A stretch of DNA of 64,000 bases from Micromonospora sp. Llam0 (GTDB lineage Bacteria; Actinomycetota; Actinomycetes; Mycobacteriales; Micromonosporaceae). Below the pieces are notes generated by a model, which worked only from the letters and a program-made list of their open reading frames with translations, made no database searches and was not told the DNA's origin. Positions 53,631 through 63,112 of the stretch are shown here, piece after piece. Every line of letters begins with the position of its first letter. The first letter of the stretch is position 1. A program made the position numbers and the translations under genes. The stretch is taken from the NCBI RefSeq assembly GCF_003751085.1, contig NZ_RJJY01000001.1:5394001-5458000 (forward strand), written 5' to 3'.

Positions 53631-55340
53631 TTATCGGGCAGCCAGGGTCGGGCCGAACAGTTGACCAGGCCCCTTGCCCGCCAGGCACCGGTACTGGTGG
53701 TCGCCGGCGGCGAGGTCCGCCGGATCCGGCAGCAGCACCGCGTACTGCCAGTCACTGGCGTCCATCCGCAGGGTGAACAGCCGGAAGCTCTCCGCCCCGC
53801 AGGCCTCGACGACGGCCGGGTCGGACCGGATCGCGGCATGGTCCTCAGCCCGCAACCGGGTCGGCAGCTCACCGACCGCGAACGTCTCCCAGGTGTGCCG
53901 GCCGGTGCAGGCGGTCGCGATCAGGGTACGCGGAGAGTTCGACACCCGGCCGTTGAAGCATTCGAGATCGTCCGGACAGCGCAGCTCCGGTCGCAGCGTC
54001 AGATGGCAGTTCGGCAGCACCGCGCCCGCCGGACCACCGCCGGTGGGCTCGCTGCCCGGGCTCTCACTGGCCACCGCACCGGTCGTCCGCTGGTCGGGCC
54101 CGGTGATCGGGGGAAACGTGGTGGGACCTGAGCCCTTGGCCACGATCCAGGTGCCCAGGCTGGTCATCGCGAGCAGCACCAGCAGGCCGAGCCCGCCGGC
54201 AAGGGTCCGCAGCCAGGAGCGGACGGCGTTGTCGGGCGAGGTACCCGGTCGGCCGGGCGACGGACCGGCAGCCGGGTCGGCAGCCGACTGGCCGTCGGCC
54301 GACGGCGGTGGGCCGGGCGGGCCGGGTCGTTGCCCGGGCACCGGGCCCGGCTCCGGCGGGGGCGGCACCGGAACACTCCAGGACGAGTTGCGCTCCGGCC
54401 CGGACTGCACCGGGGTCGTCGGGTCGGCCCAGCTGTTCGAACCGGTCGGTGGCCCGCCGGAGACCGGTGCGATCGAGAACGGCGGCCGATGCGGGGCGGC
54501 CGGGCTCCAGTGCTGACCGAGCGGTACCGCCGCCAGCATGTCCCGCAGCATGACCGCCGGCGGTCGGGCGGCGGGATCGTTCGCCATCCCCTGGCGCAGT
54601 ACGTCGGTCAGCGCCGGGTTGACCCCGGGCAGGTCCGGCAGCGGCCGGTCGAACATCTCGAGGAGGGCCACCAGGCTCGGGTTGCGCTCGTCGTCCCACC
54701 GCGGCGGCTTGCCGCGCATGATGGCGTACAGGGTGGCGCAGAGCGCGTAGACGTCGGCCGCGGCCGACGGCGGACGGTGCTGGAACGACTCGGGCGGCGC
54801 GTACGCCGGGGTCAGCACCTCCAGGGTGACCGAGGCGTCGCGGTGCTCGACCAGCACCGCCAGGCCGAAGTCGGCCAACGCGGGCTCGTTGAACCGGGAG
54901 TAGAGAATGTTGGCCGGTTTGACGTCCCGGTGCAGGACGCCGAGATGGTGGGCGTCGGCGAGCGCGTCGGCGATCTTGACTCCGACGTCGCGTGCCTCGA
55001 ATGCGTCCAGCGGGGAGGTGCGCATCCGGTCGGCGTACGAGCCGTCGCACATCTCCATGATCAGGTACGGATGGAGATCCCCGGTGACGCCGACGTCGAA
55101 GAGGTCCACCACGTGCGGATGGGACGACATCCGCCCGGCGGCACGCGCCTCCCGCATGAACCGGCGCTGGTCCCGCTCGTTGTCCAGAGCCCGGTTCTCC
55201 ACCTTGACGGCGACCTCCCGGCCGACCGACTCCTGGACCGCGCGGTAGACGGTGGCGTAGCCGCCTCTGGCAAAGACTGACAAATCTGACAGTCCAGGCA
55301 CTGTGGGGAACGGCAGCGCACTCGGCAGTCTGTCGTTCAC
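53631..55340 (-). CDS. Receptor-like Ser/Thr protein kinase
   Basis: A 569-residue Hanks-type kinase. The Gly-rich loop (FARGGYATVYRA), catalytic Lys (VAVKVE), HRDVKPANIL, DFGLA and YAPPES motifs are intact, so it should be active. A Pro/Ser/Gly-rich linker follows, then one helix (about residues 390-412, LGLLVLLAMTSLGTWIVA) and an extracellular domain with several Cys (NCHLTLRPELRCPDDLEC, ACTGRHTW, EACGAESF, YRCLAG). The outer domain lacks PASTA repeats, so its ligand is not muropeptide-like. The start may be the GTG here or a TTG six codons upstream. Confidence 0.9.
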   Translation of the reverse strand: MNDRLPSALPFPTVPGLSDLSVFARGGYATVYRAVQESVGREVAVKVENRALDNERDQRRFMREARAAGRMSSHPHVVDLFDVGVTGDLHPYLIMEMCDGSYADRMRTSPLDAFEARDVGVKIADALADAHHLGVLHRDVKPANILYSRFNEPALADFGLAVLVEHRDASVTLEVLTPAYAPPESFQHRPPSAAADVYALCATLYAIMRGKPPRWDDERNPSLVALLEMFDRPLPDLPGVNPALTDVLRQGMANDPAARPPAVMLRDMLAAVPLGQHWSPAAPHRPPFSIAPVSGGPPTGSNSWADPTTPVQSGPERNSSWSVPVPPPPEPGPVPGQRPGPPGPPPSADGQSAADPAAGPSPGRPGTSPDNAVRSWLRTLAGGLGLLVLLAMTSLGTWIVAKGSGPTTFPPITGPDQRTTGAVASESPGSEPTGGGPAGAVLPNCHLTLRPELRCPDDLECFNGRVSNSPRTLIATACTGRHTWETFAVGELPTRLRAEDHAAIRSDPAVVEACGAESFRLFTLRMDASDWQYAVLLPDPADLAAGDHQYRCLAGKGPGQLFGPTLAAR

Positions 55341-55393
55341 ACGGTAAACGGTACCCAAGACCCCGGACAGCCGGGGCGACCCCGGGCCCCGGG

Positions 55394-55846
55394 TCAGCCG
55401 TCGCCAGCCGACCGGCCGGTGCCGGACGACGGTACGCCTACCCGACGGCGACGTTCAGTCAGCAACGCCACCCCGGTCACCACCGCGCCGAGCCCTTCCC
55501 AGGCCGCCACCCCGACGAACCGCACCGGAGCCACCTCGGCGACCACGACCACAGCGAAGACCACCGTGGTGACCAGCCGAAAGATCACCGAGAACAGGAA
55601 GAACGGCCGCCAGTCGGTGACCGCCGCCAACAGGTAGTAGACGCCCATGTTGAACGAGGCCATCGACGACGCCGCCATGAACGTACGGGTGTAGTCGCCG
55701 GCGGCCCGCTGCCCGGTGGGCAGCGTGTCGAACCCGAGCAGTACGAGCAGGACATCGGGCTGGGCCAGGCCGACCGCGCCCAGCAGCAGGGCCATCGCCC
55801 CGAACACGGCGACGGTCCATCCGGATACCGAACGGGGCAGCTTCAT
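55394..55846 (-). CDS. Four-helix membrane protein (DUF4345-like)
   Basis: A 150-residue protein with four hydrophobic helices and MKLPRSVSGWTVAVFGAMALLL at its start. A ggaggg ribosome site lies 6 nt before the ATG. The size and topology resemble DUF4345 proteins. Function unknown. Confidence 0.65.
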   Translation of the reverse strand: MKLPRSVSGWTVAVFGAMALLLGAVGLAQPDVLLVLLGFDTLPTGQRAAGDYTRTFMAASSMASFNMGVYYLLAAVTDWRPFFLFSVIFRLVTTVVFAVVVVAEVAPVRFVGVAAWEGLGAVVTGVALLTERRRRVGVPSSGTGRSAGDG

Positions 55847-55893
55847 CGGATTCCCTCCGGCCACAGTGCGCCCACGGTGGAGCACGGTGGGGG

Positions 55894-58800
55894 TCAGGCT
55901 AGCGAGGGCGTTGGCCGGCCGGCATCCCCGGGTCCGCCATGATCCACCCCGCCGACCAGGCCACCGTCATCCACAGCGGACCTGATCGCCTCGGCGGCCG
56001 CCCGCTCGCTGACCTGCTCGGTGCCGTACGCGAGGCTGACCGCCCGGTCAGCCGCCTGCCGCGCCGCCACCCGCTCGCCGTTGGCGGCGAGCGCGGTGGC
56101 CAGCACACCGAACCCGGCGACCTGACTGCGGACGTCCTCGGCCGGCGCGTCCAGCGCCCGCCGGGCCCAGTGCAGCGCCGGTTCCGGCTGCCCGTCGGCG
56201 AGCAACGCCGCCGCGTACCGGGCCAACGTCTGCCGCTGGGAGAACAACACCGCCGGGCTGTCCATCGCGGTCGCGACCGGTGCCAGCAGCCCGACCGCGG
56301 TCGGCGGGTCACCCGCCGCCAGCCGCGCCGAGGCGAGCAGCACCCGTGGCGCCACCTGGACGGCGGCCAACGGGTTGTGCGGCTCCACCGAGGTCAGCAC
56401 CGACTGCGCCAACCGCTCGGCACCGGCCACGTCACCGCGCTCCAGCGCGACGAACCCGCGCAGCGTCCCGGCCATCCCGATCAGCAACGGATGGTCGATC
56501 CGCTCCCCCCGGGCCAGCGCGTCGGAGAGCAGATCGGCGGCGTGTTCCCACTGGCCGAGCCCGCGCGCCACCGCCCCCCGCGCCAGCAACGCGAAGCCCC
56601 GACCCCAGTCGTCGGCCGCGCTGTCGAAGTCCCGGTACGCGCGCCGCGCCGACTGGTCCGCCTCGGCCAGCTCGCCCAGCTCGGCCGCGGCGAACGCCTC
56701 GACCGCCCGCAGCGTGCCGACCGCCCACGCCTCCCCCACCCGCTCGCCGAACGGCAGGAACACCCGGGCCAGCCGGCGGGCGTCGGCCAACCGGCCGGAG
56801 AGCAGCCGGGCGAACGCGGTGGTGCCGCGCAGCCAGGCCCGCCCCACCGGGTCGTCCAGCTCGACGAAGAGCCGGGCCGCCCGGTTCAGCACCGCGTCGG
56901 CGCCGGCGAAGTCGCCGCGCATCGTGGTCACCCACGCCAGGCTCTGCAGCGACCAGGCCTGCCCCCGCCGGTCGCCAGCTGCCAGGTTCACCTGGTACGC
57001 GGCGGCGAACCGGCTGCTCGCCCGGCTGAGCCGACCGGCCAGGAAGTCGGCCATCCCGAGCCGGCGCATCGCCTCCGCCCGCTCGGCGGGCAGCCCTGCG
57101 TCGGTGGCCACCTGCAACGCCTCGCGCCACACCGCCACCGCACGGGCGGCGTCGCCCACCGCCCGGTGGGCCCGGCCGGACACCAGCAGGGCACCGGCCC
57201 GAGCCGCGGCGTCCTCGCCGGCGTTGGCGAGCACCTTCTCGGCGGTGGCCAGCGCCTCGGCCGGCCGCCCGGTCTGCAGCAGCGCCCGGGCGTAGACCAG
57301 TCGGTCGGCCTTTGGCACCGCGTCCCCGCCGAGCGCGGACGCCCGCTCGGCGTACTCCACGGCCAGCTCCGGTTCACCGACCGCGATCGCCCGACGGGCC
57401 GCCCGGCCCAGCGCCGCGACCCCCAACGGCCCGACGGCGCGGGCCGCCGAGTCCGGGCGCAGCCCGACCGCCTCGGCCAGGCCGACAGCCCGTTCGACGT
57501 GGTCGGCGACGAACACGTCCCGCAACGCCGGACTCATCCCACCCGGCCCGCCGCTCGCCGGGCCGGTGCCGACCGCAGCCGGCGCGTCGGCCCCGGCCGC
57601 CCACCGGGCCAGGCAGGCATGCCGCTCCGCCAGGTCGGCCTTGCCGATCCCGGCATAGGCCGCCTCCCGCATCAGCGGGGTCGGAAAGGCGAAACCGACC
57701 CGGGTCCGGTGCAGCATGCGCCGTTGCAGCAACTCCTCGACCGCCCGGTCGAGCTCGACCGCCACCACCGCCGCCGGCCGGCCGTCCCGCCGGTCCCGCA
57801 ACGACTCCAAGGTGCCGTCCGGCACCACGTCGCCGACCACCGCGGCGTCCCGCAGCACCGACCGGGCGTCGGCCGGCAACGCGTCGATCCGGGCGGCCAG
57901 CACCGCGGCCAGGTCCCGGGAGAGCAGCCGGCTGCTCAGCGAACCGGGTGCCAGCCGCCAGTCCGCGCTGTCGCCGCCGTCGGCGTCGGCCGACGCACCG
58001 GTCCGGGTCAGCGCGCCCCGCTCGATCAGCAGGGTGACCAGCTCGGCCAGGTAGAACGGGTTGCCCTGGGCGGTGGCCAGCAGCCGGTCCACGTCCGGTT
58101 GCGGCAGCCGCCCACCGCCGAGGTACGAGGTGAGCAGCCGGGCCGCGTCGGCCCCGCGCAGCGGCGGCAACGCGTGCACCTCGGCGTCGGCCACCCCGGT
58201 CAGCACCCCGGCGGTACGCACCAGCTCGGGTCGGCCGAGCAGCAGCACCAGCACCGGACCGGTGAGCCGGGACAGCGTCTCGCCGAGCACCTCGACGGTG
58301 TCCGGCAGGGCGTCGTGCAGGTCGTCGACCACGATCAGCAGCGGCGCTTCCCGGGCCAGGGCACTGAGCAGGTCGGCCACCGCGCTCGGGATCGACTCCG
58401 CGTCGAGTACCGGAGCGTCCGTGGTCAGATCGGCCGGCCCGGACGACGGGTGCGCGGCGGCCGGCGGGTCCGCGTACCCGAGCAGGGTCAGCAGCAGGTC
58501 GACGGAGATCGGCGGCGGCTCCGGACGGACCCGGGCCAGTCGCTGCCCGAGGCGGCGCAGCCGCTCCTCGACCACCGGGCGGGTGACCGCGGTGGAGCTG
58601 TCCCGGGGCAGCCCGGCCGCGATCCGCACCAGGTCGGCCAGCGGGGCCAGCCGACGCCGCTCGCCGAAGGCGGCGCAGCGTACCGAGAGCACCCGCGCGC
58701 CGGTGGGTGCCGCGTACCGCCCGGTGCCGACGTCGTAGCCGGCGGCGTACCGCTCGACCTCGACGGCGAACCGGGACTTGCCGATCCCGGCCTCCGCGGT

Positions 58801-59574
58801 GAGCACCAGCACCCGCGGATCGCCGTGGTCGATCACCTCGGTCAGCCGGCCGGCCAGCCGGCCGATCTCGGCCTCCCGTCCGACGAACGGGGCCTGGTCG
58901 CCGATGCCCGACCGGGTGCCGGGCGCGTCGTGCAGACCGAGCAGCTCGTACGCCTCGACCGGGGCGCGTTTGCCCTTCAGCCGCAGCGGACGCAGTTGCC
59001 GCCAGGCGGCGACGTGCCGGGTGCCGGTGACGGTGACGGCGCCGGCGTACACCGCGCCGACCGCCGCGGCGTCGGCGAGCCGCGCGGCGGTGTTGACCGT
59101 GTCGCCGATCACCGTGTACTCGATGGCCGCCTGGATGCCGGCGACCACGTCACCGGTGTTCAGGCCGACCCGCAGGCCGAGCGGAGCGCCGCCGCCGCGC
59201 TCGTCGTCGAGCACCCGACGCACCGCACGCTGCATGCTGAGCGCGGCCCGTACCGCACGCTCGGCGTCGTCCTCGTGGGCGACCGGGGCGCCGAAGACCG
59301 CCATGATCCCGTCGCCGGTCAGCTTGTCGACATGCCCGCCGAACGTCTTGACCGCCCCGGCCAGGGCGGCGAGCACCCGGTCGGTGACGGCACCGACCCG
59401 TTCCGGGTCGAGATCCTCCGACCACGAGGTGAAGTCGGACAAATCGCCGAAGAGCACGGTGACCACCCGGCGCTCGGCCGCCGGCAGGAAGGCGGCCGCC
59501 GGCAGCGCACCGCCACAGTTGTGGCAAAACCGCGCGCCGGGTACCGCGACGGTTCCGCACACCGGGCAGGTCAC
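55894..59574 (-). CDS. Large adenylate cyclase: zinc ribbon, class III cyclase, AAA/P-loop ATPase, TPR-like repeats
   Basis: A 1,226-residue signalling protein. A zinc ribbon (Cys3, Cys6, Cys17, Cys20) is followed by a class III cyclase domain with metal Asp44 (LFGDLSDFT) and Asp88 (KLTGDGIMAVFG), purine-contact Lys84, and transition-state Asn161/Arg165 (VNTAARL). The second purine-contact position, seven residues before Asn161, is Thr154, a mark of the class IIIb (soluble-cyclase-like) group. A P-loop ATPase domain (AEAGIGKSR; LLIVVDDLHDAL) and a long Ala-rich helical repeat region complete it, as in the mammalian sAC layout. The start overlaps the MBL-hydrolase stop (ATGA). No membrane helix. 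Confidence 0.92.
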   Translation of the reverse strand: MTCPVCGTVAVPGARFCHNCGGALPAAAFLPAAERRVVTVLFGDLSDFTSWSEDLDPERVGAVTDRVLAALAGAVKTFGGHVDKLTGDGIMAVFGAPVAHEDDAERAVRAALSMQRAVRRVLDDERGGGAPLGLRVGLNTGDVVAGIQAAIEYTVIGDTVNTAARLADAAAVGAVYAGAVTVTGTRHVAAWRQLRPLRLKGKRAPVEAYELLGLHDAPGTRSGIGDQAPFVGREAEIGRLAGRLTEVIDHGDPRVLVLTAEAGIGKSRFAVEVERYAAGYDVGTGRYAAPTGARVLSVRCAAFGERRRLAPLADLVRIAAGLPRDSSTAVTRPVVEERLRRLGQRLARVRPEPPPISVDLLLTLLGYADPPAAAHPSSGPADLTTDAPVLDAESIPSAVADLLSALAREAPLLIVVDDLHDALPDTVEVLGETLSRLTGPVLVLLLGRPELVRTAGVLTGVADAEVHALPPLRGADAARLLTSYLGGGRLPQPDVDRLLATAQGNPFYLAELVTLLIERGALTRTGASADADGGDSADWRLAPGSLSSRLLSRDLAAVLAARIDALPADARSVLRDAAVVGDVVPDGTLESLRDRRDGRPAAVVAVELDRAVEELLQRRMLHRTRVGFAFPTPLMREAAYAGIGKADLAERHACLARWAAGADAPAAVGTGPASGGPGGMSPALRDVFVADHVERAVGLAEAVGLRPDSAARAVGPLGVAALGRAARRAIAVGEPELAVEYAERASALGGDAVPKADRLVYARALLQTGRPAEALATAEKVLANAGEDAAARAGALLVSGRAHRAVGDAARAVAVWREALQVATDAGLPAERAEAMRRLGMADFLAGRLSRASSRFAAAYQVNLAAGDRRGQAWSLQSLAWVTTMRGDFAGADAVLNRAARLFVELDDPVGRAWLRGTTAFARLLSGRLADARRLARVFLPFGERVGEAWAVGTLRAVEAFAAAELGELAEADQSARRAYRDFDSAADDWGRGFALLARGAVARGLGQWEHAADLLSDALARGERIDHPLLIGMAGTLRGFVALERGDVAGAERLAQSVLTSVEPHNPLAAVQVAPRVLLASARLAAGDPPTAVGLLAPVATAMDSPAVLFSQRQTLARYAAALLADGQPEPALHWARRALDAPAEDVRSQVAGFGVLATALAANGERVAARQAADRAVSLAYGTEQVSERAAAEAIRSAVDDGGLVGGVDHGGPGDAGRPTPSLA

Positions 59575-60425
59575 TGCCGGTCCAACCCGGTCCGCCCCGG
59601 TGTCGATTCCCGGTCACCGGCCGTGTCGTCGGTCGAGGCGCGCAGGTAGGCGAGCTGCGCCCGGACCGACCACTCGGCGGCCGGCCACAACGCCCGGTCG
59701 ACGGTGGCGTACACCTCGGCGACGACGGCCGCCGGGTCGGTCACCCCCCGGGCCACCACCTGCCGGACCTGGTCCAGCCGGGCCTGCCGGTGAGCCAGGT
59801 AGAACCGGGCGGCGGCGGCGCAGTCGGTCAGCGCCGGGCCGTGCCCCGGCAGCGCCGTCACCTCGTCGTACGCCGCGAGTCGCCGCAGACTGGCCAGGTA
59901 GTCGCCCAGGTCGCCGTCGGGCCAGGCGACCACGGTGGTGCCCCGGCCGAGGATGGTGTCGCCGGTGAGCACGGCCTGCCGCCCGTCCGGCCCGGCGACC
60001 AGGAAGCAGGCCGAGTCGGCGGTGTGACCGGGGGTGGCCAGCACGGTGACGGTCAGGCCGGCGACGTCCAGCACGGTCCCGTCGCCGAGCCGGTCCGGTT
60101 CCTGCACCTGGTGGTCGACGGTCAGGCCCCGGACCGGGGCCTGGAACCGCTCGGCCGCCGCCGGCACCGCCTCGACGTGGTCCGGGTGCCCGTGGGTCAC
60201 CAGGATCATCGAGTACGGACCATGGGCCGCCAGCCGGTCGAGGTGGCCGGCGTCGGCCGGACCCGGGTCGACGAGGACCCCGTACCGCTCGCCCGGCTGG
60301 CGCAGCACCCAGGTGTTGGTGCCGTCCAGCGTCATCGGCCCGGGGTTGGGTGCCCGCACCAGGGTCGCCCAGCCCGGCAGATCGCTGGCCAGGGCCGCGG
60401 CAGGGGTGGTGACGTGCGCGGTCAT
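59571..60425 (-). CDS. MBL-fold metallohydrolase
   Basis: A 284-residue beta-lactamase-fold hydrolase with the dinuclear zinc motif THGHPDH, ATPGHTADSACF, LTGDTILG and PGHGPALTD. Related actinobacterial proteins lie beside RidA and CRP (Rv3677c). It may be a thioesterase or glyoxalase-II-like enzyme; substrate unknown. Confidence 0.9.
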   Translation of the reverse strand: MTAHVTTPAAALASDLPGWATLVRAPNPGPMTLDGTNTWVLRQPGERYGVLVDPGPADAGHLDRLAAHGPYSMILVTHGHPDHVEAVPAAAERFQAPVRGLTVDHQVQEPDRLGDGTVLDVAGLTVTVLATPGHTADSACFLVAGPDGRQAVLTGDTILGRGTTVVAWPDGDLGDYLASLRRLAAYDEVTALPGHGPALTDCAAAARFYLAHRQARLDQVRQVVARGVTDPAAVVAEVYATVDRALWPAAEWSVRAQLAYLRASTDDTAGDRESTPGRTGLDRQ

Positions 60426-60514
60426 GGCTGCGATGGTACGGCCGCGCGGTGACTTCGCCGAGACGTCTTCTGCCCGTCCGGGTGCCGACCTCTGCCGGTC
60501 GGATGCCACCCGGG

Positions 60515-60976
60515 TCAGGAGACCTCGACCACGACCTCTACCTCGACCGGCGCGCCGAGTGGAAGCTCGGCCACTCCGACGGCGCTGCGGGCGTGCCGGC
60601 CGGCGTCACCGAAGATCTCGCCGAACAGCTCGGAGGCACCGTTGATCACGGCGGGCTGGCCGGTGAACCCGGCGGCCGAGGCGACGAATCCGGTGACCTT
60701 GACGATCCGGGTCACGGCGTCGAGACCCACCAGGGCGTCGATCGCGGCGAGCGCGTTCAGGGCGCACCGGCCGGCCAGCTCCCGGCCCTGCTCGGGGGTC
60801 ACCTCGGCACCCACCTTGCCGACGGCGAGCAGCGCTCCGTCGGCCATCGGCAGCTGGCCGGAGACGTAGACGTGCTGACCGGAGCGGACCGCCGGAACGT
60901 AGGCGGCCACCGGCGGGACCACGGTCGGCAGGCTCAGCCCCAGTTCGGCGAGGCGGGCGCGCGGGCCGCCGCTCAC
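60515..60976 (-). CDS. RidA family protein
   Basis: A 153-residue RidA/YjgF-like protein. RidA proteins hydrolyse reactive enamine/imine intermediates. Seen are GQHVYVSGQLPM, LNALAAIDALVG and RSAVGVAELPLGAPVEVEV. It starts with an ATGA overlap on the DUF4177 stop. Confidence 0.9.
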   Translation of the reverse strand: MSGGPRARLAELGLSLPTVVPPVAAYVPAVRSGQHVYVSGQLPMADGALLAVGKVGAEVTPEQGRELAGRCALNALAAIDALVGLDAVTRIVKVTGFVASAAGFTGQPAVINGASELFGEIFGDAGRHARSAVGVAELPLGAPVEVEVVVEVS

Positions 60977-61128
60977 GACTTCGGCCGCTTCAGGTACGCC
61001 ACCAGCTGGTCCGGGTTGGGACCGGGGATCACGGTGACCAGTTCCCAGCCGTCCTCACCCCAGTTGTCGAGGATCTGCTTGGTGGCATGCACCAGCAGCG
61101 GCACGGTGACGTACTCCCACTTCTGCAT
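60973..61128 (-). CDS. DUF4177 family small protein
   Basis: A 51-residue protein (MQKWEYVTVPLL; NWGEDGWELVTVIPGPN) with the KWEY and GWELV marks of DUF4177. Conserved in actinobacteria directly before RidA, but function is unknown. Longer in-frame extensions run through a promoter region and are not used. Confidence 0.88.
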   Translation of the reverse strand: MQKWEYVTVPLLVHATKQILDNWGEDGWELVTVIPGPNPDQLVAYLKRPKS

Positions 61129-61277
61129 CGCGTTACGGCTCCTAGCTCTGATTCGCCAACCGCCACAGCCTACGGCCAACGGCCGGGACGGTGAGTTGGG
61201 TGCGTCGGCCAGATACCCTGACCGTCTGGTGGCGGCTACCGTCCGCCGACGACGAGACCTGAAACCTAAGGATGAGG
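61129..61277. promoter_or_regulatory. Divergent region between DUF4177-RidA and the NTF2-like gene
   Basis: A 149-bp gap that must drive both directions; slightly AT-richer near 61,140-61,165. aagga (61,268-61,272) is the ribosome site of the rightward gene. Confidence 0.4.
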
Positions 61278-62036
61278 ATGACGCAACCGCCCAGTGGCGA
61301 GGCACAGCCACCGGACGCACAACCACCGGCGCCGAACGCACAGCCGATCGGGGAACAGCCGACCGGGGAACAGCCGACAGCGCCGGGGCAGTCGATCCCG
61401 CCGCCGCCCTGGCAGCGTCCCACCGCTGCGCCGTTCGCTCCGCCGCCGGACCGGTCGCCGTATGCTCCGCCGCCGGCCGGCGCACCGTTCGCGGCGGCAC
61501 CGGGTGGCCCGCCGTACCCGCCGCCGGGCCAGCCCGTACCGCCCGGCTCGCCCGTACCACCGGCTCCCGGCTCGCCGGCCGCACCCGCCGCCGGCCGCCG
61601 ACGCGGCCTGCTGATCACCTCGGTGGTGCTCGGCGTGGTACTGCTGCTCTGCGGTGGTGGCGGCATCGCGGCGTTCCTGGTGATCAACAACCTGGAGACG
61701 GGTGGCGGCGCGGCCGAACCGGTCGCCGCCGTGGACGAGTTCCTCCACGCCGTGTACACCGACCGGGACGTCACTGCCGCGGCCGACCTGGTCTGCCGGG
61801 AGGCCCGGGACGAGTCCGCGCTGATCGAGAAGGTGGAGGAGATCGAGGGCTACTCGTCGACGTACCGCAACCCGCAGTTCGAGTGGAACGTGCCGACCGT
61901 CGACGAGCAGGACGAGGAACGGGCCGTCGTCTCGGTCACCGTGCGCATGGTCACCGAGGACGAGCGCAGCGCGAAGCAGGATCTCAGCTTCGTCGTGGTG
62001 CAGAAGTCCGGCTGGTTCGTCTGCGACGTCAACTGA
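61278..62036 (+). CDS. Proline-rich single-pass membrane protein with NTF2/DUF4878-like outer domain
   Basis: A 252-residue protein with about 105 Pro/Ala/Gln-rich residues inside, one helix (GLLITSVVLGVVLLLCGGGGIAAFLV) and an outer domain (AAVDEFLHAVYTDRDVTAAADLVC to VVVQKSGWFVCDVN) with two Cys. The outline matches the 22.9-kb gene. The second ATG is preferred since aagga precedes it by 5 nt. It lies between DUF4177 and the ArsA pair, where M. tuberculosis has no such gene (from memory). Confidence 0.8.
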   Translation: MTQPPSGEAQPPDAQPPAPNAQPIGEQPTGEQPTAPGQSIPPPPWQRPTAAPFAPPPDRSPYAPPPAGAPFAAAPGGPPYPPPGQPVPPGSPVPPAPGSPAAPAAGRRRGLLITSVVLGVVLLLCGGGGIAAFLVINNLETGGGAAEPVAAVDEFLHAVYTDRDVTAAADLVCREARDESALIEKVEEIEGYSSTYRNPQFEWNVPTVDEQDEERAVVSVTVRMVTEDERSAKQDLSFVVVQKSGWFVCDVN

Positions 62037-62064
62037 GCCCCGCCGCGCACTAGTCTGGTTGGAC

Positions 62065-63075
62065 GTGGGGGTCACCGAGCAGTCACCTGTCGCCGCCGTA
62101 CCCGACTGGCCGTCCCGGTTGCACGTGGTGACCGGCAAGGGCGGGACCGGCAAGACCAGTGTCGCCGCCGCGCTGGCGCTCGCGTTGGCCAGCTCGGGCC
62201 GGCGTACCCTGCTCGCCGAGGTCGAGGGCCGCCAGGGCATCGCGCAGTTGTTCGGCCTCGGGCCGCTGCCGTACCAGGAGCGCCGGATCGCCACCTCGGC
62301 CGCCGGTGGCGAGGTCCGCGCCCTGGCGGTGGACCCGGAGGAGGCGCTGCTGGAGTACCTCGACATGTTCTACAAGCTGGGCGCGGCCGGGCGGGCGCTG
62401 CGGCGCCTGGGCGCCATCGACTTCGCCACCACCATCGCCCCCGGGCTGCGCGACGTCCTGCTCACCGGCAAGGTGAAGGAGGCCACCACCCGGATGGTGG
62501 ACCGGCGGCGGGTCTACGACGCGGTGGTGCTCGACGCGCCGCCCACCGGGCGGATCGGCCGGTTCCTGAACGTGACCGCCGAGGCCGCCCGGCTGGCCAA
62601 GGTCGGCCCGATCAAGACGCAGAGCGAGGGCGTCGCGGTGCTGCTGCGCTCGCCGATCACCGCGGTGCACGTGGTGACCCTGTTGGAGGAGATGCCGGTG
62701 CAGGAGACCCTCGACGCGGTCGCCGACCTGACTACGCTGGGCATCCCGGTGGGCAATGTGATCGTCAACTCGGCCCGGCCGCCGCTGCTCGCCGACGGGC
62801 CGGTCGGCCAGACACAGCTGCGGCGCGGGCTGGCCGCGGCCGGGCTGCCGACCGACCGGGAGACGGTGACCGGTCTGCGGGCCGAGGCGCAGGAGCACCT
62901 CACCCGCCGCGCGCTGGAGGACTCGCTGCTGACCGACCTGGTCGAGTTGGGCCGACCGATCGTCCGGCTGCCGCTGCTGCCGGACGGGGTCACCCGCGAG
63001 GGCCTGGACACGCTGGCCGCGGCGTTGCTGACCGGCGCCGGGCCAGCTGCTGGAAGCGACCTCACAGCGACTTGA
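62065..63075 (+). CDS. ArsA/Get3-like ATPase, first of a pair
   Basis: A 336-residue soluble ATPase of the ArsA/Get3 family. It has the deviant Walker [10 protein letters not shown] with the signature lysine, the switch [14 protein letters not shown] and the [11 protein letters not shown] nucleotide-binding Asn. Homologue of Rv3679 (BagA), which acts with its neighbour in M. tuberculosis. GTG start, or the TTG two codons before. Confidence 0.88.
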   Translation: MGVTEQSPVAAVPDWPSRLHVVTGKGGTGKTSVAAALALALASSGRRTLLAEVEGRQGIAQLFGLGPLPYQERRIATSAAGGEVRALAVDPEEALLEYLDMFYKLGAAGRALRRLGAIDFATTIAPGLRDVLLTGKVKEATTRMVDRRRVYDAVVLDAPPTGRIGRFLNVTAEAARLAKVGPIKTQSEGVAVLLRSPITAVHVVTLLEEMPVQETLDAVADLTTLGIPVGNVIVNSARPPLLADGPVGQTQLRRGLAAAGLPTDRETVTGLRAEAQEHLTRRALEDSLLTDLVELGRPIVRLPLLPDGVTREGLDTLAAALLTGAGPAAGSDLTAT

Positions 63076-63112
63076 TCGGCGGATCCCGGGCCGGCCCCGA
63101 TACGCTCGACAG

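Noticed and set aside
55939..59649. A 1,236-codon open frame on the plus strand opposite the adenylate cyclase
   Set aside because: Arg/Gly/Gln/Pro/His-rich composition without any domain; the minus-strand protein has complete cyclase and ATPase motifs. High-GC antisense shadow.
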